40,000 nucleotides of DNA from Cristatella mucedo (GCA_009760855.2 WPIO01000054.1:1652501-1692500), one strand, 5' to 3'; counted from the first letter of the stretch, positions 1 through 11,932 are shown. Notes: generated by a model not told the origin, from the letters alone. Made by a program: numbers and translations.

Positions 1-664
1 GTGATTTTTGCCCACATCTGTGCATGATTTGTCGCACGTTACTAACCAAGGTCAATCTCACTAAAAAGCGGCCGGGTGCTGTCTTTCCGAATGCTTTCGC
101 TTTTCTAATCATGAAACCTTGATTTTCATCAGCTCTTAATTTTCAATTCTAGTGCAGCAAGTTGTATAACGCTTTTATAAAAATCATCTTGGAGTGCTAT
201 ACAAAAGAATTACTTTTATTATTTGTATTATTATTCTAAGATTTGGCCTTTAAGTTCCCGCTTGACATGTAGCAGACGAGCTTTCTTCTGAAGAATCAAT
301 CTTTAGCATATTTTGATTACAGACTTTGAAATTTTAACATTTTATTACCTTGACAACATCGAGCTTCTCCCTGCAAGATATTCTCTTTTCTAATATCTAT
401 CCAGGAGCACTAAGAATGCCTAGGAAAGTAGCTGCAATGCCTGCGAAGGTATCTCGCACTTTCCAGGCAGCATGTCTCCCTGCTTAATCGAAGACAGAAG
501 TCGAAAGAATGAAATCGCATCGAAGCCGGTCAAACCTTGGAATATCGTTAGCCTATGATTTAAAGGCGGACGAAGAAAATTTGAAACGGCAAGAACTTTA
601 AATAATCTATAAATTTTAGAATAATAATTGGAGTAATAATTAGATTCATTATAATGTATTCTTA
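1..664. other. No gene recognised; AT-rich intergenic sequence
   Basis: I see no open frame, RNA gene or repeat of known type here. The sequence is AT-rich, becomes strongly so near 600-660, and runs into the (TAA)n tail of the minus-strand LINE that follows. Confidence 0.5.
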
Positions 665-894
665 ATAATAATAATAATAATAATATTGCACTTGATAAAG
701 CGCCCTCAGAGAACTTTCTAGGCGCTTTACATTTGCTGCAAAGTGATACGCAATAGAATAGTAAGTAAAATCATGCTTGAAAAACAAACAAAATGAATAA
801 TTTGGTTAGGGGTGACATGCACTGGGTCAGCATGCAAATGTGGTTAGTGGCAGCATGCACAGTGTCAGCACGCATAAGCACAACAAGGACGAAT

Positions 895-2488
895 CATAGG
901 GACCCACTAAATGCTGTCCTAAATAGGTGTGTTTTTAAGTTTCTTTTAAATGTGGTCAGGTCAGGGGATGTTCTGATGCAGGTCGGGAGGGAGTTCCAGG
1001 CTTTGGGAGCAACGAGCTAAATGCACGGTCTCCAAAGGATTTAAGGTTTGTACGAGGTATTTCTAGACTGTTGGATTCCGAAAAGCGAGTGGTACGATGC
1101 TTGGCCTGATGGGGGAGTATATCTGAAAGATAGGCTGGAGCTATAGAATGAAGAGACCTAAAAGTGAGCGACAAAACCTTGAAGTCAATCCGTTGCTTGA
1201 CTGGTAGCCAGTGCAGGTCGGCGAGAAGTGGAGTAATGTGGCAACAGCGACGCTCACGACAGACAAGCCCAGGTGCAGAGTTTTGCACCAGCTGCAATCG
1301 CCTGATCGCACATGCTGGTAGGCCAGTAAGCAGTGAGTTGCAGAAGTCGAGACGAGATGTCACGAATGCATGGACCAACTTGGACGTGGTATCCTTATCT
1401 AAACAAGCCCGAATTTTAGCAAAGTTATGAAGCTGAAAATAGGCTGATTTGACTGTGGAGCTGATGTGGTCGTCTAACGAGAGGTCGCTTTGGAATATGA
1501 TACCTAGATTTCGAGCTGATTCAACTGGAGATATGCTGGCAGAACCAATTTTGAAAGTCAGCCTTTCCAATTTCCGAATCACACTAGGTTTGCCCATAAC
1601 TAGTAAGTTAGTTTTATCATCGTTTAGTTTTAGAAAATTTGCTGCCATCCATGATCGGATGTCATCAATGCATGCAGCAAGTGAGTTGAGAGAATTTGAG
1701 GTGCTCGAAGGCTGGGAGGGATCAAAGCAAAGGTACAACTGAGTGTCATCCGCATAGAAGTGAAAGCCTAGATTGTGCTTGGCAATCACATCAGCAAGAG
1801 GGAGAGTATAAACGGTGAAAAGGACCGGACCTAGCAAAGAGCCCTGAGGTACTCCATATTTTAGAGGTACTTCAGATGATCTTTGTCCATTCACGTCAAC
1901 ACTCTGGAGTCTCCCATTGAGATAGGACCTGAACCACTGCAGAGCAGTGCCAGTGATGCCCAGTCGAGATGAGAGGCGCTCTAGTAGTACTTTGTGATCG
2001 ATGGTATCAAAAGCTGCCGAAAGATCGAGCAAAACAAGAAGAGACACTCTACCCATGTCTGCATTCCTAAGTAGGTCGTTGTATACCCCAAGCAATGCTG
2101 ACTCTGTGGAGTGATTAGCTCTAAAGCCAGACTGGAACTTACTAGCAAGGTGTGAGGTTTCGATATACGAGTTCAGCTGGTCTGCCACGACCCGTTCCAG
2201 TGTCTTTGATAGGAATGGTAGAAGGGAGACTGGGCGGTAGTTGCTTAAGTTCTCTTGGTCTAGTGTAGCTTTCTTGAGAAGTGGCCTGACTACAGCTTTT
2301 TTGAAAGGTGCTGGGACCTGACCTGAGGCTAATGACATATTAATGATGTTGGTTATGCATGGCAGCAGCAGATCAATGCAACGTAAGAGCAGGACAGTGG
2401 GAATAGGGTCCAGTGGACTTGTTGTCTTCTTTGATTGAGATACGAACTTTAGGACTAGATCACTAGTGACCGGCTTAAATGCAGACAT
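895..2488 (-). pseudogene. LINE reverse transcriptase, frameshifted (copy A)
   Basis: This encodes the RT that would copy the LINE RNA at a nicked chromosomal target. In the longest open frame (956-2488, 510 residues) the order is: [11 protein letters not shown] near residues 83-93, GFRANHST near 121-128, motif A LLDLSAAFD near 153-161, motif B GVPQGSLLGPVLF near 212-224, and the catalytic YADD at 245-248. A primer-grip-like NLGIIF and the family's C-terminal domain follow. Compared with copy D, two bases are missing near 1012 (GCAACGAG against GCATATGAAC). This throws the last ~40 residues out of frame; the ancestral frame would end in FSGSL at about 895. The frame also overlaps the upstream endonuclease frame out of phase near 2455-2488, which marks a second break. 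Confidence 0.88.
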
Positions 2489-3156
2489 TGAGATGCAGTC
2501 AGGAACCGAGGAACGGTATTCATGTGGGAGGTTGTCATCGCAGGAATGGATTCCCTGATCTTGTCTATCTTCTGCACAAAGAATCGAGAGAAGCGATCGG
2601 CTAGATCATCACAAGGATCATCAGGTAAGGAGCTAACCTGGGAACGGTTGAGGAGATGGTTTATTGTCGACATCAGCATTTTTGGATTGTGCATCTGTGA
2701 TTCAACAATATTTCTATAGAAGCTAGACTTAGCCTTTGCTATGATCGATTGGTACGACCTACAGTAGTCTTCATATGCCTGGCGATGGACAGTTAGTCCG
2801 GATCTTTTGTATGCCTTTTCAAGCTTTCGTTTAGTAGACTTGGCTAGTTTAATGTCTGTGGTAAACCATAGGCCGTCTGGGCTGGGGCGCACAGTTCGCT
2901 TTGTCAAAGGTGCAAACTCGTCGAGCGTGTCAGCTAGTGTCGTGTTGTAGCAATCTACCAGTGATGACAGATCGGAGGGAGGACTGAGCAGCAAAGGTGA
3001 AGCAGATATGCTCGCACGGACAGCATCGATGTCAAGGGTCTTGAGGTTTCGCGATTCACAGGTTATTTTAGAGGAGAATGTGGGCACACACTGTAGATTG
3101 AATGAGATCTGCATGTGGTCAGATAAGCAGGATTTGGTGATAACTGGTGATGACAA
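2489..3156 (-). pseudogene. LINE endonuclease C-terminus and linker (copy A)
   Basis: The open frame starts within the APE endonuclease (SCLSDHMQISF, carrying the conserved SDH catalytic motif). It continues through a Lys/Arg-rich linker (STKRKLEKAYKR) toward the RT. The upstream two-thirds of the endonuclease are absent because the element is 5'-truncated. The frame ends at about 2455, overlapping the RT frame by ~30 bases in another phase. In copy G the equivalent region is also broken, so the intact ORF must be inferred from several copies. Confidence 0.85.
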
Positions 3157-4895
3157 ATTAATTATATTGTTATGATTGTTGCTTTTATTATATTAATTAG
3201 AATAATAATTTTAGAAAAAGACTGTCCTTTAAAGAACTTGCCTTAATGTGAAAGCCTGCTAGGAGGAGATTCTCTCAAGGGTGGGTGGGGGGGCTTTCAT
3301 AGAGACTGCACTGGTTTCCGACAGAGCTCAGGCGGGCCCGGCCAAGCTCGACGTCGCTTTGCCCACCACCAGTCCACCGTCTGTTTGGGTTGCCCCATCT
3401 GTGCAGGCGAAATACATTCGTTCGTTCCCTGTAGAGTTTTCATTGGACGCTGAGACAGCAAGATAACAGCCCCGATGATTGAAGGAAGTCCCTTGAATTC
3501 TGGGTCCTGTGGACTATGGTCGGAGCCATCTGCCGGCTGCCTTCGCACAAACACCTGGCAGCTTCAACGGAAAGACGGCACTCTGTCCAGGGCATTGCTA
3601 CGGAGCACTCAGCGAGATACATGAATAGTGTATATCGGCTACAATTTTGAGAACTCTCACATGCAAATTATGCTCAGGTCTAAATTGGAAGTGTGCCTAT
3701 CATCTCGCACTTGCGAGCCTGAGCGTGCCATTGCACTGCTCCCAGTTAAAAAGAATCGATTTTGCCGGGACAGAGAAGAAACTTCCTCACGGCGCCGCCT
3801 GGCACGGTGCCGGTGCCTGAAATTCTGGAACCTTGCAGCACCATTTTTCCGATCGCTGTAATCATGCAATCGCTGCAATCACGGTCCTGCAACCGTACGA
3901 TTGCCGGCGCCGGCTCGAGCCGAAACAGCCGCTTCACCGTTGAAGCCATCGTCCACGTACTGCACTGAAAGCACTCTCGAGCTGAATGCCAAGGCCACGG
4001 ACTGGTGCTTCTCGTGCTTCCGGCAACGCCTCGGTATTCAGCTGGCCTCTATGCGCCCTGCTATCGCGCGCATATCCACATTTTAATCTACGCACGTACG
4101 TTACTCTGGCGCGAATATGACGTGCATATGGCACGGAGAGTGTTGATAGTGCCGTAAGAGTGAGAGCACACGAGCATAGCAGAGACTGAGCTTATTTCAG
4201 GCGCGGTCGGTAGCGAAAGCGTCCGGTACAGCGGCCCCCTCCCGAAAACGGGAGCTACGTAGCGAAGGGAGGGGCGCAAGCAGTAGTCTGTCCCTGTGGG
4301 CGGCGGCGTAGTGCGAAACCGACATCCCTGCCCCGAATGAACTGGCAGGCATTGCCGCCAGGTCCGCTGTTTCGGCCGCGACTGTTTCGGCAATGCCTCG
4401 CTCAGCAGCCGCCCTGGACGAGCTACCAAGGTACGATAGGCTCGCCGCGTGCTCGCAGCAGCCGCCCCCCAGAAGGTAGCTGTAGGGCGCAATTGGCAAG
4501 ACCGCGGCCGCCTTATCTCCGCCAGGGTCGGGGTAAGGCCGCTAGGGTGGGCATTCTACTTAAACCACTACAGGTTACGCATTTGCACAATTCACTTTTT
4601 TCGGAGCCTCAGCCGTCCTACTAATAGTGCCATTACTAGTAATAGTATAATATAATGATATTACAACAATAAATATAATATATATATACATACATATACA
4701 GATATATTTATATTTATATTTATATATTATCATATTATTGTTGTTGTAGTTATTTATTGCTGTTATTAAAAACTCTACATTGCTATTAATACTAAAATGT
4801 ATTATATTATTAATACCACTAATCGCTATAATACCTCGATTAGCTTAGTACTTCCGATCTTGTCTCGCTTGCTGCTGGCGCACCGCGGTAGGCGG
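3157..4895. other. No gene recognised; unique and AT-rich sequence
   Basis: No conserved protein or RNA gene was recognised. 3250-4560 is moderately GC-rich with short unconvincing frames on both strands. 4630-4850 is AT-rich simple sequence (TATA and TTA tracts). A GC-rich stem (GCCCCCTCCC against GGGAGGGGC) lies near 4231-4276, and a perfect 11-bp inverted repeat is listed separately. Confidence 0.45.
4347..4398. repeat. 11-bp perfect inverted repeat
   Basis: AGGCATTGCCG at 4347-4357 is the exact reverse complement of CGGCAATGCCT at 4388-4398, with a 30-base GC-rich spacer. No transposase or target-site duplication was seen around it. It may be a chance stem or the remnant of a small inverted-repeat element. 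Confidence 0.4.
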
Positions 4896-5070
4896 TGAGA
4901 GCCGTGGTGGCTACCACTAGGTAAGGTGGTTGCTTTTCACGACTTCGATCCCGACGTCGTGGGTTCGAATCCTGTCGTGGGCGATTCTTTATCGCCACTG
5001 CAAGCGGTGGTGATAGCCGTAGAAGCTCTTCTGTCGCTACACAAAAGAGGCTGTTAAATTGGCTGGTATT
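4896..5070 (+). mobile_element. tRNA-derived SINE, copy 1
   Basis: The head GAGCCGTGGTGGCTACC resembles a tRNA 5' half. An exact RNA polymerase III B box, GGGTTCGAATCC, follows at 4961-4972. The unique body reads GGCGATTCTTTATCGCC...GCTCTTCTGTCGCTACACAAAAGAGGCTGTTAAATTGGCTGG. The same order of blocks recurs at four other places in this window, which is what establishes it as a dispersed family. SINEs encode no protein and depend on a LINE enzyme for movement. Confidence 0.8.
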
Positions 5071-5587
5071 TGTTAATGTAGTTCCAGATTGGCGACGCAG
5101 CTGCCAGAGATAACCAGTGGCAATTGCACTGTCGAGCCCGCTCAAGGCGGCTTGGCAGTGAATCGGATTTTTTTTATGTGCGGATTTCTCCCAATATCGC
5201 CGTCACCACAATGCCGTCGAGCCCAGTCGAGCAACTAACCGTTACCGCATAGCGGTAGCAGAGTGGTTTCGCGGGAACGCCAACGCCACAGCCACGTGGC
5301 CTAGCCACAGTTTCCGCGGCTCAGAGACCGACCGCGAATGTGCGGCATATTCCCCGCGACTCTGTGATATTCCCCGCGACTCTTAGGATATTTATATACT
5401 ATAATAATATATAATATATATATAATATTATTATATAATATATATATATATATAATATTCAATATATATATATATATAATATATATAATGTATTAATATA
5501 TTTCCCCGAGGCAGCCGCCGAATCAAAGGCGACGTCAGACTCGTCCCGTCTTCTGACTCGTGGAATTGAGACCGACGCTACATCGAA
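5071..5587. other. No gene; AT-rich tract and small tandem duplication
   Basis: A roughly 20-bp unit containing ATATTCCCCGCGACTCT is repeated twice in tandem near 5347-5385. It is followed by a (TA)n-rich tract at 5395-5500. Nothing else is recognisable. Confidence 0.5.
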
Positions 5588-5766
5588 TAAAAAAAATGCG
5601 AGCATATTCAACAGCCTCTTTTGAATAGCGACAGAGGAGTCTTTACGGCGATCACCACCGCTTGCGGCGGCGATACAGGATCGCCCACTGCAGGATTCGA
5701 AACCACGATTTCGGGACATTGGTCATTACAAGCGACCGCCTGACCTAGTGCACCCACTCGGCTCTG
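5588..5766 (-). mobile_element. tRNA-derived SINE, copy 2
   Basis: This is the reverse complement of the copy at 4896. It reads (on +) AACAGCCTCTTTTGAATAGCGACAGAGGAGTC, then CACCGCTTGCGGCGGCGATAC, then a slightly decayed B box (GGATTCGAAACC), then the tRNA-like head ending near GCACCCACTCGGCTC. It lies in the opposite orientation to copy 1, about 500 bp away. Confidence 0.78.
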
Positions 5767-6333
5767 CCCTGCGGATGTCGGCGGATGGTGGTTGAGGCAT
5801 CCGCCAATAAGAAGCAAGGTCAGCGGTTGGCCAGTGGTTCCCTGTCCCACAGTGCTGCGCGTTCAACTTCTCGAGAATGGACGGCTGCCCAACGCCTCTG
5901 AAGTAAGTCTTTGGTGGACTTGAGCTGCCAAAGGAAGTGCTTCTGATTTGTCGTGTTGATGGATTCCAGCTCGTAGTAGAATTGGTGCGTGCATGTCCGT
6001 CGCCGTCTCGTGTCCGGCCGGAAGTGCATGCCGCCCCTGCCAGTTGGCGTCCTCGGGGACGTGTGGTTAGCGAATTTTCGGCAGACGAGCGTGACGCTAT
6101 GTGCTGCGGCATCAGCATTAGAGGTTCCGAGAGTTCGGCTCTGCTCGCAACGGTCCAATGTACAAACGACTCCGTGGCGGTGAACCGGACATCGCTGGCC
6201 TTAAGTTCCGGTTTTCTGACGTTCCACCATTCCTCCGATCGCGAGCGATGTTTATACTGCAGCCCTTCAGTACAGACACTGACTCATTCATCCAATCTGT
6301 TCCTTTGGTGCTGCGAGGTTGCATCCTGTCAAG
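5767..6333. other. No gene recognised
   Basis: Several short frames overlap on both strands but none matches a known family or has convincing codon use. The stretch ends abruptly at the 3'-truncated LINE copy B. Confidence 0.4.
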
Positions 6334-6374
6334 ACGTGGTATCCTTATCTAAACAAGCCCGAATTTTAGCAATA

Positions 6375-7466
6375 TTATGAAGCTGAAAATAGGCAGATTT
6401 GACTGTGGAGCTGATATGGTCGTCTAACGAGAGGTCGCTTTGGAATATGACACCTAGATTTCGAGCTGATTTGACAGGAGATATGCTGGCAGAGCCAATT
6501 TTGAGAGAGCCTGTCCAATCTCTGAATCACACTGGGTTTGCCCATAACTAGTAAGTTAGTTTTGTCATCGTTTAGTTTTAGAAAATTTGCTGCCATCCAT
6601 GTGCGGATGTCATCAATGCATGCAGCAAGTGAGTTGAGAGAATTTGAGGTGCTCGAAGGCTGGGAGGGATCAAAGCAAAGGTACAACTGAGTGTCATATG
6701 CATAGAAGTGAAAGCCTAGATTGTGCTTGGCAATCACATCAGCAAGAGGGAGAGTATAAACCGTGAAAAGAACCGGACCTAGCACGGAGCCCTTAGGTAC
6801 TCCATATTTCAGAGGTACTTCAGATGATCTTTGTCCATTCACGTCAATACTCTGGAGTCTCCCACTGAGATAGGACCTGAACCACTGCAGAGCAGTGCCA
6901 GTGATGCCCAGGCGAGATGAGAGGCGCTCTAGAAGAACTTTGTGATCGATGGTGTCAAAAGCTGCCGAAAGATCAAGCAAAACAAGCAGAGACACTCTAC
7001 CCATGTCTGCATTCCTAAGTAGGTCGTTGTATACCCGAAGCAATGCTGACTCTGTGGAGTGATTAGCTCTAAAGCCAGACTGGAACTTACTAGCAAGATG
7101 TGAGGTTTCGATATACGAGTTCAGCTGGTCCGCCACGACCCGTTCCAGTGTCTTTTATAGGAATGGTAGAAGGGAGACTGGGCAGTAGTTGCTCAAGTTC
7201 TCTTGGTCTAGTGTTGCTTTCTTGAGGAGAGGCCTGACTACAGCTTTTTTGAAAGGTGCTAGGACATGACCTGAGGCTAATGACATATTAATGATGTTAG
7301 TTATGCATGGCAGCAGCAGATCAATACAACGTAGGAGCAGGACAGTGGGAATAGGGTCCAGAGGACTTGTTGTCTTCTTTGGTTGTGATACGAACTTTAG
7401 GACTAGATCACTAGCGACCGGCTTAAATGTAGACATTGAGGTGCAGCCAGGAATCGGGTACAGCAT
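6375..7466 (-). pseudogene. LINE reverse transcriptase, broken (copy B)
   Basis: Two frames, 7155-7466 and 6375-7136, together cover the RT N-terminal, palm and active-site region. They are separated by a frameshift/stop near 7140-7155 (SLLPFL then out of frame). Motif A (LLDLSAAFD) and motif B ([13 protein letters not shown]) are intact. The catalytic tetrad reads YAYD instead of YADD, so the second catalytic Asp has been lost by substitution. The C-terminal part departs from the family sequence after about 6510. Confidence 0.84.
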
Positions 7467-7467
7467 T

Positions 7468-8460
7468 CTAGGGGGATGCTGTCATCGCAGGGATGGATTC
7501 CCTGATCTTGTCTATCTTCTGCACAAAGAATCGAGAGAAGCGATCGGCTAGATCATCACAAGGATCATCAGGTAAGGAGCTAATCTGGAAGCGGTCGAGG
7601 AGATGGTTGATCGTCGACATCAGCATTTTTGGATTGTGCATCTGTGATTCAACAATGATTTTTTTATAAAAGCTAGACTTGGCCTTTGCTAGGATCGATT
7701 GGTACGACCTACAGTAGTCTTCATAAGCCTGTCGATGGACAGTCAGTCCGGGTCTTTTGTATGCTTTTTCAAGCTTTCGTTTAGTAGACTTGGCTAGTTT
7801 AATGTCTGTGGTAAACCATAGGCCGTCTGGGCGGGGGCGCACAGTGCGCTTTTTCAGAGGTGCAAACTCGTCGAGCGTGTCAGCTAGTGTCTTGTTGTAG
7901 CTATCTACCAATGATGACAGATCGGAGGGAGGACTGAGCAGCAGAGTCGAAGCAGATATTCTCGCACGGACAGCATCGATGTCAAGGGTCTTGAGGTTTC
8001 GCGATTCACAGGTTATTTTAGAGGAGAATGTGGGCACACACTGTAGATTGAATGAGATCTGCATGTGGTCAGATAAGCAGGATTTGGTAATAATTGGTGA
8101 TGACAAAGTGCAATTGTATGAGAAAATCTGGTCGAGTGTGTGACCCTTGATGTGAGTAGGGCCATGTACATGAGCCACAAGAGACAATGAGTTAGTCAAA
8201 GCACGAAATTCGGTGCTGAAAGCGTCAGATAAGTTATCAAAGTGAACGTTGAAATCACCCATAACGAGGAAGGATCGATTTCTTGCACACAGAATCGAAA
8301 TGAGATCTGAGAAATCTGAGATAAAGGAGGATTTGGTACCTGGTGGGCGATAGACTACTGCCACTATCGGTGGCTTGTTTTCGGGTGAGACCAAGACAAT
8401 TGATTCAAAAGACTGCTTCGAGGGTACTGCAAATGGCATGAAGTTGAATTTCGAGCGCAT
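7468..8460 (-). pseudogene. LINE APE endonuclease and linker (copy B)
   Basis: This 330-residue frame holds most of an apurinic/apyrimidinic-type endonuclease, the enzyme that nicks target DNA to prime reverse transcription. Visible motifs are VAVVYRPPG (near residues 33-41), the catalytic MGDFNVHF (near 67-74), LDQIF (about residue 110) and the SDH motif in SCLSDHMQISF. A basic linker follows (STKRKLEKAYKRPG). The first catalytic N/E motifs lie upstream of the truncation and are missing. The frame closes near 7468, before the RT frame, because of a small frame disruption. Confidence 0.85.
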
Positions 8461-8705
8461 GATAATAGCAACTCCACGTTCAATTTATATTCAGTCAAGC
8501 CAGATGTATGTATGTAATGTATCTCCGTCTGTAACTCCACAAAGTCATAAAGACCGTGTGGGTGTTACGCAGGAGAGTTTTGTATAGCGCACTCACAGCC
8601 TAAGCGGCTTTCAGTAATCGCTTCTCATGTAAGTTAGCACCGGCAGCACTGGTGAAGGCTAGCTGCCTGGTAGAAGCAGCTGTGCTTTAATAGCAGAAAT
8701 AAAAC

Positions 8706-8962
8706 GAATTTGTATAGCGCCCTCCGCCAACCAACGTGTCTACGTAGGCACTTTACATTTGCTGCAGCAGAAGCTTGTTGATATGGTTAGTGGCACAGTA
8801 TCAGCATTCGTAGCCACGGAAAGGGCAGTTCACACAGACCCAGCACATGGTGTGAGGAGCTAGTGTATTTTAGCCTCCTTTTCAATGTCGAAAAGTGAGA
8901 GGATGTGATGACGTCAGTTGGAGTTGAATTCCAGGCTTTGGGCGCCTATGAACTGAATGATA
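8706..8962 (-). mobile_element. LINE 3'-end fragment
   Basis: On the minus strand this is the 3' UTR and terminal hairpin of the same LINE family (on +: TATAGCGCCCTC...GGCACTTTACATTTGCTGCA), reaching the start of the RT C-terminal region (TTCCAGGCTTTGGG). It is more diverged than copies A-D. Confidence 0.7.
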
Positions 8963-9545
8963 GTGTAATAATAATAATACATCTGTATAGCGCCCTCAGC
9001 GAACGTTATCTTATTCCAGGCACTTTACACATGCTCTATAGGAAGGATTATCAAGTGGTTAGTGGAAACATGCTTAATGTCAACAAGCATAACATAGTTT
9101 GAGGTGACATGCAGTGCCAGCATGCAAATATGGTTAGTGGCAGCATGTACCTAGTCAGCACACAAACGGTGAATCATATGGACCAGCTAAATGCAGTGAT
9201 ACATCTATACGTTTTTAGCTTCTTTTAAATTTCGTCAAGTCAGGGGATTTCAGTTGGGGTTTAGTTCCAGGCTTTGGGAGCATAGGAACTAAAGGCACAG
9301 TCTCCAAAAGATTTGAGGTTTGTACAAGTACACCGAAACGATTTGACTCAGAAAAGCCGGTGGCCCGATGCTTAGCATAGTGGGGGAGTAGAGTAGTGTG
9401 TAGGTAGGCTGGAGTCAAAGAACGAAAGAACCTAAAAGTGAGTGAAGTGACATAACCTTGAAATCGATGCACTGCATGACTGGGAGCCAGTGCAGGTCGG
9501 TGAGAAGCAGTGTCTTGTGGCAGCTGCGACACTCACGACTGACAA
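8963..9545 (-). mobile_element. LINE 3' fragment with RT C-terminus
   Basis: A (ATT)n tail at about 8970 and the hairpin (on +: GTATAGCGCCCTCAGCG...GGCACTTTAC) are followed by the 3' UTR and the RT C-terminal region. The minus frame 9215-9532 reads LTFRFFRSLTPAYL, matching LTFRSLHSIAPAYL of copy A. It is 5'-truncated and frameshifted. Confidence 0.75.
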
Positions 9546-9812
9546 GCCCAGCTAGCTGGAGGCGAAGTCTCCTCAGGATTTGAGATTTATGCGAGGTGCA
9601 GCTAAACGGCTTGATTCCGATGAGCTTATGGCACAATGCCTGGTGTAATTCGGAAGTAGTTTGGATAAGTAGGCTGAAACACAGGAGAGTGAGGTGACCC
9701 AAGAGTCAGTGACAAAGCTGCCTTAAAGTCGACATGCTGCTTGTTGGGGAGCCAGTGCAGGTCTCTGAGAAACGGTGCTGTGTGGCAATGGCGACGTTAA
9801 CGACTGACGGAC
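9546..9812 (-). mobile_element. Second, older LINE RT C-terminal fragment
   Basis: This block repeats, in the same orientation and with many substitutions, the RT C-terminal segment present at 9300-9545 (compare GATTTGAGGTTTGTAC with GATTTGAGATTTATGCG, and GGGAGCCAGTGCAGGTC in both). It could be a nested older copy or a diverged tandem duplication. Confidence 0.6.
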
Positions 9813-9849
9813 CTGGCTGCATGGGTCAGTGGTGCCTTTTGCATTGGGC

Positions 9850-9992
9850 ATCCGTGGGGAACCATATTATTCATTTTGTTTGTTTTTTTAAGCATGATTT
9901 TACTTACCATCTAATTGCATTTCCCTTTGCAGCAAATGTAAAGCGCCTACAAAGAGATTAAGTTATCTGAGGGCGCTTTATCAAGTGCATCA
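9850..9992 (+). mobile_element. LINE 3' UTR and tail, plus orientation
   Basis: It carries TTCATTTTGTTTG..., CAGCAAATGTAAAGCGCC, the loop, then GGGCGCTTTATCAAGTGCAT and an ATT-type tail. It is extremely 5'-truncated and lies tail-outward against the minus-strand fragment on its left. Confidence 0.75.
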
Positions 9993-10934
9993 TTATTATC
10001 AGCCATAGATTCCCCCCCCCCTGCTGCAGCAGCAATTGCCACTCGTGCTCATTTATTCCGTGTAAACATGCTCGTGATCATGAGCAACTCAATCGTTGCA
10101 CTCAGGAGATGATTAGATGAATGATTAGATGCATCTGATCTGCTGCCGTTGCTGGTCTGAAGTCTAGCAGATTCTTTGAGGGAGCTCGATCTGACGTCCG
10201 ATGTGCAATCCTCTGACCTTTGAGCCAGCTGTGAAAAGTCAGGGGTCAGTTGCCCAGCAGCCATATATGAATAGCCTCCTCTTTCGAGTAGGGGGGAGGC
10301 TGCTTTGAAAGGATTAAGGACCTGCCTGGTCAGACGGCTTCCGATGAGGCTTCAGATGTTTCTTGCGACCTCAGCTCGTCTTGTTCGTTAATGTGCTTGC
10401 GCCCAATGTGGGTGCGCAGTTAGCCCATGCCGACCCGGGTGACAGTCGGCAGTGTTACATCGATGCCCACCTGCTGAGCTAGTAGTACTCGCAAGCAGGA
10501 TTTCTCTTCAAACTCTAACCTGAGCTAACTCTTAACTCTTAACTTTAACTCTAACTCTCATGCTGAAGCTCTGTCCCCTGTCTGTACACATGCGCATGCT
10601 GCATCCGGGCTCTCGTGTCAGCATGCGCTGTAATCTTCGATGGCAACAGCAGCCGGCAATGAAAGGAGCTTCTGCTCAAACCGTAGGCGATGGCCCGTAT
10701 GTGGTGGCCCATGGGCGATGCAGTTTTTGAAAGAGACTTTGTCCGGCCAGCCGAAGGGGGCTGAAAAGCAAGGATAGTGCTTGCTGACCGGACTGGGCCT
10801 TGTACAATTACTCAAGCTGTCTTCAGCTGTGCATTCTGCTTGCCGTGTGCTGCTGCACTTAAAGGAATAGTTGAACCTGTTGACCTCTGGCCACCTATAT
10901 CTGCCCTGCTTCTTCTTCATTCTATGGCAGCCTT

Positions 10935-10935
<1 letters not shown>
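9993..10935. other. No gene recognised
   Basis: No protein or RNA gene was identified. 10505-10560 has an irregular run of CTAACTCTTAACT-like words that is not regular enough to call a telomeric array. Confidence 0.4.
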
Positions 10936-11756
<821 letters not shown>

Positions 11757-11801
11757 CACACGCGCAGAGAGAGAGGGGGAGAGAGACAGAGAGAGAAAGA
11801 T

Positions 11802-11834
<33 letters not shown>

Positions 11835-11932
11835 GGAGGAGGAGGTGGAGGAAGACAAAGAGACACAGCTATAGACACAGGGAGAGAGACAGACAGACAG
11901 AGACAGCGAGAGAGACAGACAGACGGAAAGAT
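11757..11932. repeat. (GA)n / (GACA)n purine-rich microsatellite
   Basis: An imperfect purine tract mixing GAGA, GACAGACA and GGAGGAGG words. It is the strand-reverse of the CT tracts nearby. Confidence 0.85.

Larger units (their letters stand above)
665..3156 (-). mobile_element. L2/CR1-type LINE, copy A, 5'-truncated
   Basis: This non-LTR retrotransposon is read on the minus strand. Its 3' end lies at the left, with a (ATT)n tail near 668-682 and the terminal hairpin AAGCGCC...GGGCGCTT just inside it. From 5' to 3' it holds the end of an APE-type endonuclease, a basic linker, a complete reverse transcriptase and a 3' UTR. It begins inside the endonuclease domain: homology to copy B stops at about 3156. 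That is the usual 5' truncation of target-primed reverse transcription. Two frame breaks, near 2460-2490 and near 1012, make it inactive. The family assignment rests on the RT motifs (DLSAAFD, YADDTQLY) and the hairpin tail. No clear target-site duplication was found. Confidence 0.9.
6334..8485 (-). mobile_element. L2/CR1-type LINE, copy B, truncated at both ends
   Basis: This copy is highly similar to copy A but keeps more of the 5' part: the endonuclease frame begins around MRSKFNF and runs back toward 8485. It lacks its 3' end. Homology starts exactly at GACGTGGTATCC (6334), so the RT C-terminus, 3' UTR, hairpin and (ATT)n tail are gone. Loss of a 3' end is not expected from target-primed insertion and implies a later deletion or recombination. 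The same LINE position is disrupted in two other copies (see findings). Confidence 0.88.

Noticed and set aside
1164-1742. Plus-strand frames opposite LINE A (and equivalents opposite D, F, H)
   Set aside because: They recur in every LINE copy as the antisense shadow of the RT frame.
10505-10560. Telomere-like TTAACT/CTAACT words
   Set aside because: The spacing and words are irregular and short; not a telomeric or interstitial telomeric array.
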